From Gordionus sp. m RMFG-2023 (Eukaryota > Nematomorpha > Gordioida > Chordodea > Parachordodidae): DNA of 64,000 nucleotides. The notes beneath the pieces are model-generated. The model had not been told where the DNA came from, did not search any database, and saw only the letters and a program-made list of their open reading frames with translations. The stretch lies in contig NC_088775.1 of the NCBI RefSeq assembly GCF_954871325.1, positions 93,642,904 through 93,706,903 of the forward strand, read 5' to 3'. Position 1 is the first letter of the stretch. Each line of letters starts with the position of its first letter. Below, in pieces: positions 41,201 through 55,823 of this stretch. The position numbers and the translations under genes were made by a program.

Positions 41201-41791
41201 AAAAATTTTATCTGTTTTTCTTATATTTTTTTTGAAAAATCATTGAAGATTTTGCACAATTATTATATATTTTCACAAAATTATTTTATTTAATTTTACG
41301 AGTTAGTAAGACATAGATAATTACTACCAAAATCATATTATGCACTTAGATAAAATAATTCATAAATATGTGAGCATATTATATTTTCTAAAATCGGTGA
41401 AAATAATAAATATTACTTAAAAAATTCATATGTTGGGAAAATAATAAAAATTAATTGAAGTACTGTTAATTAGAGTAATTAAGGATAGATATAATATATG
41501 AAATAGCACTAACAGATATCTATTGTAAGTTAACACTAACCCTAACCTTAATCCTAACCCTAACACTAACCCTAACCCTAAACCTAACGCTAATCCTAAC
41601 CCTAACCCTAACCTTAACCATAACCCTAACCCTAAATGCTTGAAATTTCTTCAATAAAAATAAATTTTAAAAAAGCTAAAAATTTTATCTGTTTTCCTTA
41701 TATTTTTTTGAAAAATCATAGAAGATTTTGCACAATTATTATTTGATTTTCACAAAATTATTATTTAATTTTACGAGTTAGTAAGACATAG
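38230..41791 (+). repeat. Seven-monomer unit A-B-D1-E-H-I-J
   Basis: Starts: A 38230 (536), B 38766 (572), D1 39338 (525), E 39863 (518), H 40381 (508), I 40889 (428), J 41317 (475). This matches the 3845 unit without its C monomer and recurs at 58578-62127. H has the CACTAA allele and J has gggaaaata, as at 3845. Confidence 0.9.
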
Positions 41792-42221
41792 ATAATTACT
41801 ACCAAAATCATATTATGCACTTAGATAAAATAATTCATAAATATGTGAGCATATTATATTTTCTAAAATCGGTGAAAATAATAAATATTACTTAAAAAAT
41901 TCATATGTTGGGAATTTAATAATAATTACTTGAAGTACTGTTAATTAGAGTAATTAAGGATAGATATAATATATGAAAAAGCACTAACAGATATCTATTG
42001 TAAGTTAACGCTAACCCTAACCTTAATCCTAACCCTAACCCTAACCCTAACCCTAACCCTAAATGCTTGAAATTTCTGCAATCAAAATAAATTTTAAAAA
42101 ATGCTAAAAATTTTATCTGTTTTTCTTATATTTTTTTTGAAAAATCATTGAAGATTTTGCACAATTATTATATATTTTCACAAAATTATTTTATTTAATT
42201 TTACGAGTTAGTAAGACATAG
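41792..42221 (+). repeat. Mosaic monomer, A left and I right
   Basis: It reads as A up to tcatatgttggg and then as I (aatttaataata, gaaaaagc, atttctgc, short block). The switch lies between about 41902 and 41916. Because I normally precedes J and A normally follows J, an exchange here would produce the J - A/I - J order seen and found the 3360-bp repeat. The same mosaic is at 45152-45581. Confidence 0.82.
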
Positions 42222-45151
42222 ATAATTACTACCAAAATCATATTATGCACTTAGATAAAATAATTCATAAATATGTGAGCATATTATATTTTCTAAAATC
42301 GGTGAAAATAATAAATATTACTTAAAAAATTCATATGTTGGGAAAATAATAAAAATTAATTGAAGTACTGTTAATTAGAGTAATTAAGGATAGATATAAT
42401 ATATGAAATAGCACTAACAGATATCTATTGTAAGTTAACACTAACCCTAACCTTAATCCTAACCCTAACACTAACCCTAACCCTAAACCTAACGCTAATC
42501 CTAACCCTAACCCTAACCTTAACCATAACCCTAACCCTAAATGCTTGAAATTTCTTCAATAAAAATAAATTTTAAAAAAGCTAAAAATTTTATCTGTTTT
42601 CCTTATATTTTTTTGAAAAATCATAGAAGATTTTGCACAATTATTATTTGATTTTCACAAAATTATTATTTAATTTTACGAGTTAGTAAGACATAGATAA
42701 TTACTACCAAAATCATATTATGCACTTAGATAAAATAATTCATAAATATGTGAGCATATTATATTTTCTAAAATCGGTGAAAATAATAAATATTACTTAA
42801 AAAATTCATATGTTGGGAATATAATAAAAATTACTTGAAATACTGTTAATTAGAGTAATTAAGGATAGATATAATATATGAAATAGCACTAACAGATATC
42901 TATTGTAAGTTAACGCTAACCCTAACCTTAATCCTAACCCTAACCCTAACTCTAACCCTAACCCTAACACTAACCTTAACCCTAACCCTAACCCTAACCC
43001 TAACCCTAACCCTAACCCTAACCCTAACCCTAACCATAACCCTAACCCTAACCCTAACCTTAACTCTAACCCTAACCCTAACCCTAATTGCTTGAAATTT
43101 CTTCAATCAAAATAAATTTTAAAAAAAGCTAAAAATTTTATCTGTTTTCCTTATATTTTTTTGAAAAATCATAGAAGATTTTGCACAATTATTATTTGAT
43201 TTTCACAAAATTATTATTTAATTTTACGAGTTAATAAGACATAGATAATTACTAAATCATATTATGCACTTAGATAAAATAATTCATAAATATGTGAGCA
43301 TATTATATTTTCTAAAATCGGTGAAAATAATAAATATTACTTAAAAAATTCATATGTTGGGAATATTATAAAAATTACTTGAAGTACTGTTAATTAGAGT
43401 AATTAAGGATAGATAAAATATATGAAATAGCACTAACAGATATCTATTGTAAGTTAACGCTAACCCTAACCTTAATCCTAACCCTAACCCTAACCCTAAC
43501 CCTAACCCTAACTCTAACCCTAACCCTAACCTTAACCCTAACCTTAACTCTAACCCTAACCCTAACCCTAACCCTAATTGCTTGAAATTTCTTCAATCAA
43601 AATAAATCTTAAAAAAAGCTAAAAATTTTATCTGTTTTCCTTATATTTTTTGGAAAAATCATAGAAGATTTTGCACAATTATTATTTGATTTTCACAAAA
43701 TTATTATTTAATTTTACGAGTTAGTAAGACCTAGATAATTACTACCAAAATCATATTATGCACTTAGATAAAATAATTAATAAATATGTCTGAGCATATT
43801 ATATTTTCTAAAATCGGTGAAAATAATAAATATTACTTAAAAAATTCATATTTTGGGAATATAGTAAAAATTACTTGAAATACTGTTATTAGAGTAATTA
43901 AGGATAGATATAATATTTGAAATAGCACTAACAGATATCTATTGTAAGTTAACACTAACCCTAACCCTAATCCTAAACCTAACCCTAACCCTAACACTTA
44001 CCCTAATCCTAACCCTAACCTATACCCTAACCTATACCCTAACCCTAACCCTACCCTAACCTATACCCTAACCCTAACATCAAATGCTTGAAATTTCTTC
44101 AATCAATATAAATTTTAAAAAAAGCTAAAAATTTTATCTGTTTTCCTTATATTTTTTTGAAAAATCATAAAAGATTTTGCACAATTATTATTTGATTTTC
44201 ACAAAATTATTTTATTTAATTTTACGAGTTAGTAAGACATAGATAATTACTAAATCATATTATGCAATTAAATAAAATAATTAATAAATATGTCTGAGCA
44301 TATTATATTTTCTAAAATCGGTGAAAATAATAAATATTACTTAAAAAATTAATATGTTGGGAATTTAATAATAATTACTTGAAGTACTGTTAATTAGAGT
44401 AATTAAGGATAGATATAATATATGAAAAAGCACTAACAGATATCTATTGTAAGTTAACGCTAACCCTAACCTTAATCCTAACCCTAACCCTAACCCTAAC
44501 CCTAACCCTAACCCTAAATGCTTGAAATTTCTGCAATCAAAATAAATTTTAAAAAATGCTAAAAATTTTATCTGTTTTTCTTATATTTTTTTTGAAAAAT
44601 CATTGAAGATTTTGCACAATTATTATATATTTTCACAAAATTATTTTATTTAATTTTACGAGTTAGTAAGACATAGATAATTACTACCAAAATCATATTA
44701 TGCACTTAGATAAAATAATTCATAAATATGTGAGCATATTATATTTTCTAAAATCGGTGAAAATAATAAATATTACTTAAAAAATTCATATGTTGGGAAT
44801 ATAATAAAAATTAATTGAAGTACTGTTAATTAGAGTAATTAAGGATAGATATAATATATGAAATAGCACTAACAGATATCTATTGTAAGTTAACACTAAC
44901 CCTAACCTTAATCCTAACCCTAACACTAACCCTAACCCTAAACCTAACGCTAATCCTAACCCTAACCCTAACCTTAACCATAACCCTAACCCTAAATGCT
45001 TGAAATTTCTTCAATAAAAATAAATTTTAAAAAAGCTAAAAATTTTATCTGTTTTCCTTATATTTTTTTGAAAAATCATAGAAGATTTTGCACAATTATT
45101 ATTTGATTTTCACAAAATTATTATTTAATTTTACGAGTTAGTAAGACATAG
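41792..45151 (+). repeat. Seven-monomer higher-order repeat, copy 1 (3360 bp)
   Basis: Starts: A/I mosaic 41792 (430), J 42222 (475), A 42697 (548), E 43245 (490), H 43735 (508), I 44243 (434), J 44677 (475). The period is a whole number of 60-base lines, so the copies can be compared line by line; I saw no difference from 45152-48511. The two J monomers differ at one site: 42222 has gggaaaata, 44677 has gggaatata. Confidence 0.95.
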
Positions 45152-48100
45152 ATAATTACTACCAAAATCATATTATGCACTTAGATAAAATAATTCATAA
45201 ATATGTGAGCATATTATATTTTCTAAAATCGGTGAAAATAATAAATATTACTTAAAAAATTCATATGTTGGGAATTTAATAATAATTACTTGAAGTACTG
45301 TTAATTAGAGTAATTAAGGATAGATATAATATATGAAAAAGCACTAACAGATATCTATTGTAAGTTAACGCTAACCCTAACCTTAATCCTAACCCTAACC
45401 CTAACCCTAACCCTAACCCTAAATGCTTGAAATTTCTGCAATCAAAATAAATTTTAAAAAATGCTAAAAATTTTATCTGTTTTTCTTATATTTTTTTTGA
45501 AAAATCATTGAAGATTTTGCACAATTATTATATATTTTCACAAAATTATTTTATTTAATTTTACGAGTTAGTAAGACATAGATAATTACTACCAAAATCA
45601 TATTATGCACTTAGATAAAATAATTCATAAATATGTGAGCATATTATATTTTCTAAAATCGGTGAAAATAATAAATATTACTTAAAAAATTCATATGTTG
45701 GGAAAATAATAAAAATTAATTGAAGTACTGTTAATTAGAGTAATTAAGGATAGATATAATATATGAAATAGCACTAACAGATATCTATTGTAAGTTAACA
45801 CTAACCCTAACCTTAATCCTAACCCTAACACTAACCCTAACCCTAAACCTAACGCTAATCCTAACCCTAACCCTAACCTTAACCATAACCCTAACCCTAA
45901 ATGCTTGAAATTTCTTCAATAAAAATAAATTTTAAAAAAGCTAAAAATTTTATCTGTTTTCCTTATATTTTTTTGAAAAATCATAGAAGATTTTGCACAA
46001 TTATTATTTGATTTTCACAAAATTATTATTTAATTTTACGAGTTAGTAAGACATAGATAATTACTACCAAAATCATATTATGCACTTAGATAAAATAATT
46101 CATAAATATGTGAGCATATTATATTTTCTAAAATCGGTGAAAATAATAAATATTACTTAAAAAATTCATATGTTGGGAATATAATAAAAATTACTTGAAA
46201 TACTGTTAATTAGAGTAATTAAGGATAGATATAATATATGAAATAGCACTAACAGATATCTATTGTAAGTTAACGCTAACCCTAACCTTAATCCTAACCC
46301 TAACCCTAACTCTAACCCTAACCCTAACACTAACCTTAACCCTAACCCTAACCCTAACCCTAACCCTAACCCTAACCCTAACCCTAACCCTAACCATAAC
46401 CCTAACCCTAACCCTAACCTTAACTCTAACCCTAACCCTAACCCTAATTGCTTGAAATTTCTTCAATCAAAATAAATTTTAAAAAAAGCTAAAAATTTTA
46501 TCTGTTTTCCTTATATTTTTTTGAAAAATCATAGAAGATTTTGCACAATTATTATTTGATTTTCACAAAATTATTATTTAATTTTACGAGTTAATAAGAC
46601 ATAGATAATTACTAAATCATATTATGCACTTAGATAAAATAATTCATAAATATGTGAGCATATTATATTTTCTAAAATCGGTGAAAATAATAAATATTAC
46701 TTAAAAAATTCATATGTTGGGAATATTATAAAAATTACTTGAAGTACTGTTAATTAGAGTAATTAAGGATAGATAAAATATATGAAATAGCACTAACAGA
46801 TATCTATTGTAAGTTAACGCTAACCCTAACCTTAATCCTAACCCTAACCCTAACCCTAACCCTAACCCTAACTCTAACCCTAACCCTAACCTTAACCCTA
46901 ACCTTAACTCTAACCCTAACCCTAACCCTAACCCTAATTGCTTGAAATTTCTTCAATCAAAATAAATCTTAAAAAAAGCTAAAAATTTTATCTGTTTTCC
47001 TTATATTTTTTGGAAAAATCATAGAAGATTTTGCACAATTATTATTTGATTTTCACAAAATTATTATTTAATTTTACGAGTTAGTAAGACCTAGATAATT
47101 ACTACCAAAATCATATTATGCACTTAGATAAAATAATTAATAAATATGTCTGAGCATATTATATTTTCTAAAATCGGTGAAAATAATAAATATTACTTAA
47201 AAAATTCATATTTTGGGAATATAGTAAAAATTACTTGAAATACTGTTATTAGAGTAATTAAGGATAGATATAATATTTGAAATAGCACTAACAGATATCT
47301 ATTGTAAGTTAACACTAACCCTAACCCTAATCCTAAACCTAACCCTAACCCTAACACTTACCCTAATCCTAACCCTAACCTATACCCTAACCTATACCCT
47401 AACCCTAACCCTACCCTAACCTATACCCTAACCCTAACATCAAATGCTTGAAATTTCTTCAATCAATATAAATTTTAAAAAAAGCTAAAAATTTTATCTG
47501 TTTTCCTTATATTTTTTTGAAAAATCATAAAAGATTTTGCACAATTATTATTTGATTTTCACAAAATTATTTTATTTAATTTTACGAGTTAGTAAGACAT
47601 AGATAATTACTAAATCATATTATGCAATTAAATAAAATAATTAATAAATATGTCTGAGCATATTATATTTTCTAAAATCGGTGAAAATAATAAATATTAC
47701 TTAAAAAATTAATATGTTGGGAATTTAATAATAATTACTTGAAGTACTGTTAATTAGAGTAATTAAGGATAGATATAATATATGAAAAAGCACTAACAGA
47801 TATCTATTGTAAGTTAACGCTAACCCTAACCTTAATCCTAACCCTAACCCTAACCCTAACCCTAACCCTAACCCTAAATGCTTGAAATTTCTGCAATCAA
47901 AATAAATTTTAAAAAATGCTAAAAATTTTATCTGTTTTTCTTATATTTTTTTTGAAAAATCATTGAAGATTTTGCACAATTATTATATATTTTCACAAAA
48001 TTATTTTATTTAATTTTACGAGTTAGTAAGACATAGATAATTACTACCAAAATCATATTATGCACTTAGATAAAATAATTCATAAATATGTGAGCATATT

Positions 48101-48511
48101 ATATTTTCTAAAATCGGTGAAAATAATAAATATTACTTAAAAAATTCATATGTTGGGAATATAATAAAAATTAATTGAAGTACTGTTAATTAGAGTAATT
48201 AAGGATAGATATAATATATGAAATAGCACTAACAGATATCTATTGTAAGTTAACACTAACCCTAACCTTAATCCTAACCCTAACACTAACCCTAACCCTA
48301 AACCTAACGCTAATCCTAACCCTAACCCTAACCTTAACCATAACCCTAACCCTAAATGCTTGAAATTTCTTCAATAAAAATAAATTTTAAAAAAGCTAAA
48401 AATTTTATCTGTTTTCCTTATATTTTTTTGAAAAATCATAGAAGATTTTGCACAATTATTATTTGATTTTCACAAAATTATTATTTAATTTTACGAGTTA
48501 GTAAGACATAG
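45152..48511 (+). repeat. Seven-monomer higher-order repeat, copy 2 (3360 bp)
   Basis: Starts: 45152, 45582, 46057, 46605, 47095, 47603, 48037. In my line-by-line reading it is identical to copy 1. Beyond the unit, identity ends inside the next monomer: at about 48633 the sequence continues as a plain A (ataataaaaa) where the copy at 45273 becomes I-like. To the left, the first mismatch is one base in the preceding J. Confidence 0.95.
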
Positions 48512-50823
48512 ATAATTACTACCAAAATCATATTATGCACTTAGATAAAATAATTCATAAATATGTGAGCATATTATATTTTCTAAAATCGGTGAAAATA
48601 ATAAATATTACTTAAAAAATTCATATGTTGGGAATATAATAAAAATTACTTGAAATACTGTTAATTAGAGTAATTAAGGATAGATATAATATATGAAATA
48701 GCACTAACAGATATCTATTGTAAGTTAACGCTAACCCTAACCTTAATCCTAACCCTAACCCTAACTCTAACCCTAACCCTAACACTAACCTTAACCCTAA
48801 CCCTAACCCTAACCCTAACCCTAACCCTAACCCTAACCCTAACCATAACCCTAACCCTAACCTTAACTCTAACCCTAACCCTAACCCTAATTGCTTGAAA
48901 TTTCTTCAATCAAAATAAATTTTAAAAAAAGCTAAAAATTTTATCTGTTTTCCTTATATTTTTTTGAAAAATCATAGAAGATTTTGCACAATTATTATTT
49001 GATTTTCACAAAATTATTATTTAATTTTACGAGTTAATAAGACATAGATAATTACTACCAAAATCATATTATGCACTTAGATAAAATAAATCATAAATAT
49101 GTGAGCATATTATATTTTCTAAAATCGGTGAAAATAATAAATATTACTTAAAAAATTCATATGTTGGGAATATTATAAAAATTACTTGAAGTACTGTTAA
49201 TTAGAGTAATTAAGGATAGATATAATATATGAAATAGCACTAACAGATATCTATTGTAAGTTAACGCTAACCCTAACCCTAATCCTAACCCTAACCCTAA
49301 CACTAACCCTAACCCTAACCCTAACCCTAACCCTAACCCTAACCCTAACCATAACCCTAACCCTAACCCTAACCCTAACCCTAACCTTAACTCTAACCCT
49401 AACTATAACCCTAACCCTAACACGAACCCTAACCCTAACCCTAACCCTAACCTTAACCCTAACCCTAACCCTAACCCTAAATGCTTGAAATTTCTTCAAT
49501 CAAAATAAATTTTAAAAAAAGCTAAAAATTTTATCTGTTTTCCTTATATTTTTTTGAAAAATCATAGAAGATTTTGCACAATTATTATTTGATTTTCACA
49601 AAATTATTATTTAATTTTACGAGTTAGTAAGACATAGATAATTACTACCAAAATCATATTATGCACTTAGATAAAATAAATCATAATTATGTGAGCATAT
49701 TATATTTTCTAAAATCGGTGAAAATAATAAATATTACTTAAAAAATTCATATGTTGGGAATATTATAAAAATTACTTGAAGTACTGTTAATTAGAGTAAT
49801 TAAGGATAGATATAATATATGAAATAGCACTAACAGATATCTATTGAAAGTTAACGCTAACCCTAACCCTAATCCTAACCCTAACCCTAACACTAACCCT
49901 AACCCTAACCCTAACCCTAACCCTAACCCTAACCCTAACCATAACCCTAACCCTAACCCTAACCCTAACCCTAACCTTAACTCTAACCCTAACCCTAACC
50001 CTAACCCTAACACGAACCCTAACCCTAACCCTAACCCTAACCTTAACCCTAACCCTAACCCTAACCCTAAATGCTTGAAATTTCTTCAATCAAAATAAAT
50101 TTTAAAAAAAGCTAAAAATTTTATCTGTTTTCCTTATATTTTTTTGAAAAATCATAGAAGATTTTGCACAATTATTATTTGATTTTCACAAAATTATTAT
50201 TTAATTTTACGAGTTAATAAGACATAGATAATTACTACCAAAATCATATTATGCACTTAGATAAAATAAATCATAAATATGTGAGCATATTATATTTTCT
50301 AAAATCGGTGAAAATAATAAATATTACTTAAAAAATTCATATGTTGGGAATATTATAAAAATTACTTGAAGTACTGTTAATTAGAGTAATTAAGGATAGA
50401 TATAATATATGAAATAGCACTAACAGATATCTATTGTAAGTTAACGCTAACCCTAACCCTAATCCTAACCCTAACCCTAACACTAACCCTAACCCTAACC
50501 CTAACCCTAACCCTAACCCTAACCCTAACCCTAACCATAACCCTAACCCTAACCCTAACCCTAACCCTAACCTTAACTCTAACCCTAACCCTAACCCTAA
50601 CCCTAACACGAACCCTAACCCTAACCCTAACCCTAACCTTAACCCTAACCCTAACCCTAACCCTAATTGCTTGAAATTTCTTCAATCAAAATAAATTTTA
50701 AAAAAAGCTAAAAATTTTATCTGTTTTCCTTATATTTTTTTGAAAAATCATAGAAGATTTTGCACAATTATTATTTGATTTTCACAAAATTATTATTTAA
50801 TTTTACGAGTTAATAAGACATAG
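48512..50823 (+). repeat. A monomer followed by three tandem M monomers
   Basis: Starts: A 48512 (536), M 49048 (590), M 49638 (590), M 50228 (596). The three M monomers have nearly the same composite block, with TAACACGAACCC two thirds of the way in, and look like a local triplication. Marks of single copies are CTATAACC in the first, attgaaag at the left edge in the second, and the right edge ctaattgc in the third where the others have ctaaatgc. Elsewhere M monomers occur singly. Confidence 0.87.
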
Positions 50824-53800
50824 ATAATTACTACCAAAATCATATTATGCACTTAGATAAAATAAATCATAAATATGTGAGCATATTATATTTTCTAAAA
50901 TCGGTGAAAATAATAAATATTACTTAAAAAATTCATATGTTGGGAATATTATAAAAATTACTTGAAGTACTGTTAATTAGAGTAATTAAGGATAGATATA
51001 ATATATGAAATAGCACTAACAGATATCTATTGTAAGTTAACGCTAACCCTAACCTTAATCCTAACCCTAACCCTAACCCTAACCCTAACACTAACCCTAA
51101 CCCTAACCCTAACCCTAACCCTAACCATAACCCTAACCCTAACCCTAAACTTAACTCTAACCCTAACCCTAACCCTAATTGCTTGAAATTTCTTCAATCA
51201 AAATAAATTTTAAAAAAAGCTAAAATTTTATCTGTTTTCCTTATATTTTTTTGAAAAATCATAGAAGATTTTGCACAATTATTATTTGATTTTCACAAAA
51301 TTATTATTTAATTTTACGAGTTAATAAGACATAGATAATTACTACCAAAATCATATTATTCACTTAGATAAAATAATTAATAAATATGTCTGAGCATATT
51401 ATATTTTCTAAAATCGGTGAAAATAATATATATTACTTAAAAAATTCATATGTTGGGAATATAATAAAAATTACTTGAAATACTGTTAATTAGAGTAATT
51501 AAGGATAGATATAATATATGAAATAGCACTAACAGATATCTATTGTAAGTTAACGCTAACTCTAACCCTAATCCTAACCCTAACCCTAACCCTAACCATA
51601 ACACTAACCTTAACCCTAACCCTAACCATAACCCTAACCCTAACCCTAACCATAACCCTAACCCTAACCCTAACCTTAACTCTAACCCTAACCCTAACCC
51701 TAACCCTAACACGAACCCTAACCCTAACCCTAACCCTAACCTTAACCCTAACCCTAACCCTAACCCTAAATGCTTGAAATTTCTTCAATCAAAATAAATT
51801 TTAAAAAAAGCTAAAAATTTTATCTGTTTTCCTTATATTTTTTTGAAAAATCATAGAAGATTTTGCACAATTATTATTTGATTTTCACAAAATTATTATT
51901 TAATTTTACGAGTTAGTAAGACATAGATAATTACTAACAAAATCATATTATGCACTTAGACAAAATAAATCATAAATATGTGAGCATATTATATTTTCTA
52001 AAATCGGTGAAAATAATAAATATTACTTAAAAAATTCATATGTTAGGAATATTATAAAAATTACTTGAAGTACTGTTAATTAGAGTAATTAAGGATAGAT
52101 ATAATATATGAAATAGCACTAACAGATATCTATTGTAAGTTAACGCTAACCCTAACCTTAATCCTAACCCTAACCCTAACCCTAACCCTAACCCTAACAC
52201 TAACCCTAACCCTAACCCTAACCCTAACCCTAACCCTAACCCTAACTCTAACCCTAACCCTAACCATAACCCTAACCCTAACCCTAAACTTAACTCTAAC
52301 CCTAACCCTAACCCTAATTGCTTGAAATTTCTTCAATCAAAATAAATTTTAAAAAAAGCTAAAAATTTTATCTGTTTTCCTTATATTTTTTTGAAAAATC
52401 ATAGAAGATTTTGCACAATTATTATTTGATTTTCACAAAATTATTATTTAATTTTACGAGTTAATAAGACATAGATAATTACTACCAAAATCATATTATG
52501 CACTTAGATAAAATAAATCATAAATATGTGAGCATATTATATTTTCTAAAATCGGTGAAAATAATAAATATTACTTAAAAAATTCATATGTTGGGAATAT
52601 TATAAAAATTACTTGAAGTACTGTTAATTAGAGTAATTAAGGATAGATATAATATATGAAATAGCACTAACAGATATCTATTGTAAGTTAACGCTAACCT
52701 TAACCTTAATCCTAACCCTAACCCTAACCCTAACACTAACCCTAACCCTAACCCTAACCCTAACCCTAACCCTAACCATAACCCTAACCCTAACCCTAAC
52801 CCTAATTGCTTGAAATTTCTTCAATCAAAATAAATTTTAAAAAAAGCTAAAAATTTTATCTGTTTTCCTTATATTTTTTTGAAAAATCATAGAAGAATTT
52901 GCACAATTATTATTTGATTTTCACAAAATTATTATTTAATTTTACGAGTTAATAAGACATAGATAATTACTACCAAAATCATATTATGCACTTAGATAAA
53001 ATAAATCATAAATATGTGAGCATATTATATTTTCTAAAATCGGTGAAAATAATAAATATTACTTAAAAAATTCATATGTTGGGAATATAATAAAAATTAC
53101 TTGAAATACTGTTAATTAGAGTAATTAAGGATAGATATAATATATGAAATAGCACTAACAGATATCTATTGTAAGTTAACGCTAACCCTAACCTTAATCC
53201 TAACCCTAACCCTAACTCTAACCCTAACCCTAACACTAACCTTAACCCTAACCCTAACCCTAACCCTAACCCTAACCATAACCCTAACCCTAACCCTAAC
53301 CTTAACTCTAACCCTAACCCTAACCCTAATTGCTTGAAATTTCTTCAATCAAAATAAATTTTAAAAAAAGCTAAAAATTTTGTCTGTTTTCCTTATATTT
53401 TTTTGAAAAATCATAGAAGATTTTGCACAATTATTATTTGATTTTCACAAAATTATTATTTAATTTTACGAGTTAGTAAGACATAGATAATTACTACCAA
53501 AATCATATTATGCACTTAGATAAAATAATTCATAAATATGTGAGCATATTATATTTTCTAAAATCGGTGAAAATAATAAATATTACTTAAAAAATTCATA
53601 TGTTGGGAATATAATAAAAATTACTTGAAATACTGTTAATTAGAGTAATTAAGGATAGATATAATATATGAAATAGCACTAACAGATATCTATTGTAAGT
53701 TAACGCTAACCCTAACCCTAACCCTAAATGCTTGAAATTTCTTCAATCAAAATAAATTTTAAAAAAAGCTAAAAATTTTATCTGTTTTCCTTATATTTTT

Positions 53801-55823
53801 TTGAAAAATCATAGAAGATTTTGCACAATTATTATTTGATTTTCACAAAATTATTTTATTTAATTTTACGAGTTAGTAAGACATAGATAATTACTAAATC
53901 ATATTATGCACTTAGATAAAATAATTCATAAATATGTGAGCATATTATATTTTCTAAAATCGGTGAAAATAATAAATATTACTTAAAAAATTCATATGTT
54001 GGGAATATTATAAAAATTACTTGAAGTACTGTTAATTAGAGTAATTAAGGATAGATAAAATATATGAAATAGCACTAACAGATATCTATTGTAAGTTAAC
54101 GCTAACCCTAACCTTAATCCTAACCCTAACCCTAACCCTAACACTAACCCTAACCCTAACCCTAACCTAAACCCTAACCATAACCATAACCCTAACCCTA
54201 ACCCTAACCCTAACCTTAACTCTAACCCTAACCCTAACCCTAACCCTAATTGCTTGAAATTTCTTCAATCAAAATAAATCTTAAAAAAAGCTAAAAATTT
54301 TATCTGTTTTCCTTATATTTTTTGGAAAAATCATAGAAGATTTTGCACAATTATTATTTGATTTTCACAAAATTATTATTTAATTTTACGAGTTAGTAAG
54401 ACCTAGATAATTACTACCAAAATCATATTATGCACTTAGATAAAATAATTAATAAATATGTCTGAGCATATTATATTTTCTAAAATCGGTGAAAATAATA
54501 AATATTACTTAAAAAATTCATATTTTGGGAATATAGTAAAAATTACTTGAAATACTGTTATTAGAGTAATTAAGGATAGATATAATATTTGAAATAGCAC
54601 TAACAGATATCTATTGTAAGTTAACACTAACCCTAACCCTAATCCTAAACCTAACCCTAACCCTAACACTTACCCTAATCCTAACCCTAACCTATACCCT
54701 AACCTATACCCTAACCCTAACCCTACCCTAACCTATACCCTAACCCTAACATCAAATGCTTGAAATTTCTTCAATCAATATAAATTTTAAAAAAAGCTAA
54801 AAATTTTATCTGTTTTCCTTATATTTTTTTGAAAAATCATAAAAGATTTTGCACAATTATTATTTGATTTTCACAAAATTATTTTATTTAATTTTACGAG
54901 TTAGTAAGACATAGATAATTACTAAATCATATTATGCAATTAAATAAAATAATTAATAAATATGTCTGAGCATATTATATTTTCTAAAATCGGTGAAAAT
55001 AATAAATATTACTTAAAAAATTAATATGTTGGGAATTTAATAATAATTACTTGAAGTACTGTTAATTAGAGTAATTAAGGATAGATATAATATATGAAAA
55101 AGCACTAACAGATATCTATTGTAAGTTAACGCTAACCCTAACCTTAATCCTAACCCTAACCCTAACCCTAACCCTAACCCTAACCCTAAATGCTTGAAAT
55201 TTCTGCAATCAAAATAAATTTTAAAAAATGCTAAAAATTTTATCTGTTTTTCTTATATTTTTTTTGAAAAATCATTGAAGATTTTGCACAATTATTATAT
55301 ATTTTCACAAAATTATTTTATTTAATTTTACGAGTTAGTAAGACATAGATAATTACTACCAAAATCATATTATGCACTTAGATAAAATAATTCATAAATA
55401 TGTGAGCATATTATATTTTCTAAAATCGGTGAAAATAATAAATATTACTTAAAAAATTCATATGTTGGGAATATAATAAAAATTAATTGAAGTACTGTTA
55501 ATTAGAGTAATTAAGGATAGATATAATATATGAAATAGCACTAACAGATATCTATTGTAAGTTAACACTAACCCTAACCTTAATCCTAACCCTAACACTA
55601 ACCCTAACCCTAAACCTAACGCTAATCCTAACCCTAACCCTAACCTTAACCATAACCCTAACCCTAAATGCTTGAAATTTCTTCAATAAAAATAAATTTT
55701 AAAAAAGCTAAAAATTTTATCTGTTTTCCTTATATTTTTTTGAAAAATCATAGAAGATTTTGCACAATTATTATTTGATTTTCACAAAATTATTATTTAA
55801 TTTTACGAGTTAGTAAGACATAG
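50824..55823 (+). repeat. Distant copy of 20975-25975
   Basis: Ten monomers with starts 50824, 51335, 51927, 52475, 52963, 53487, 53887, 54407, 54915 and 55349 have the class order and lengths of 20975-25975. The 1-bp difference is in the first monomer (gctaaaattt, also seen at 17843). I noticed few substitutions: CTCTAACCC at the block start near 51560 and tgttaggaat near 52044. The copies are almost 30 kb apart. Confidence 0.9.
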
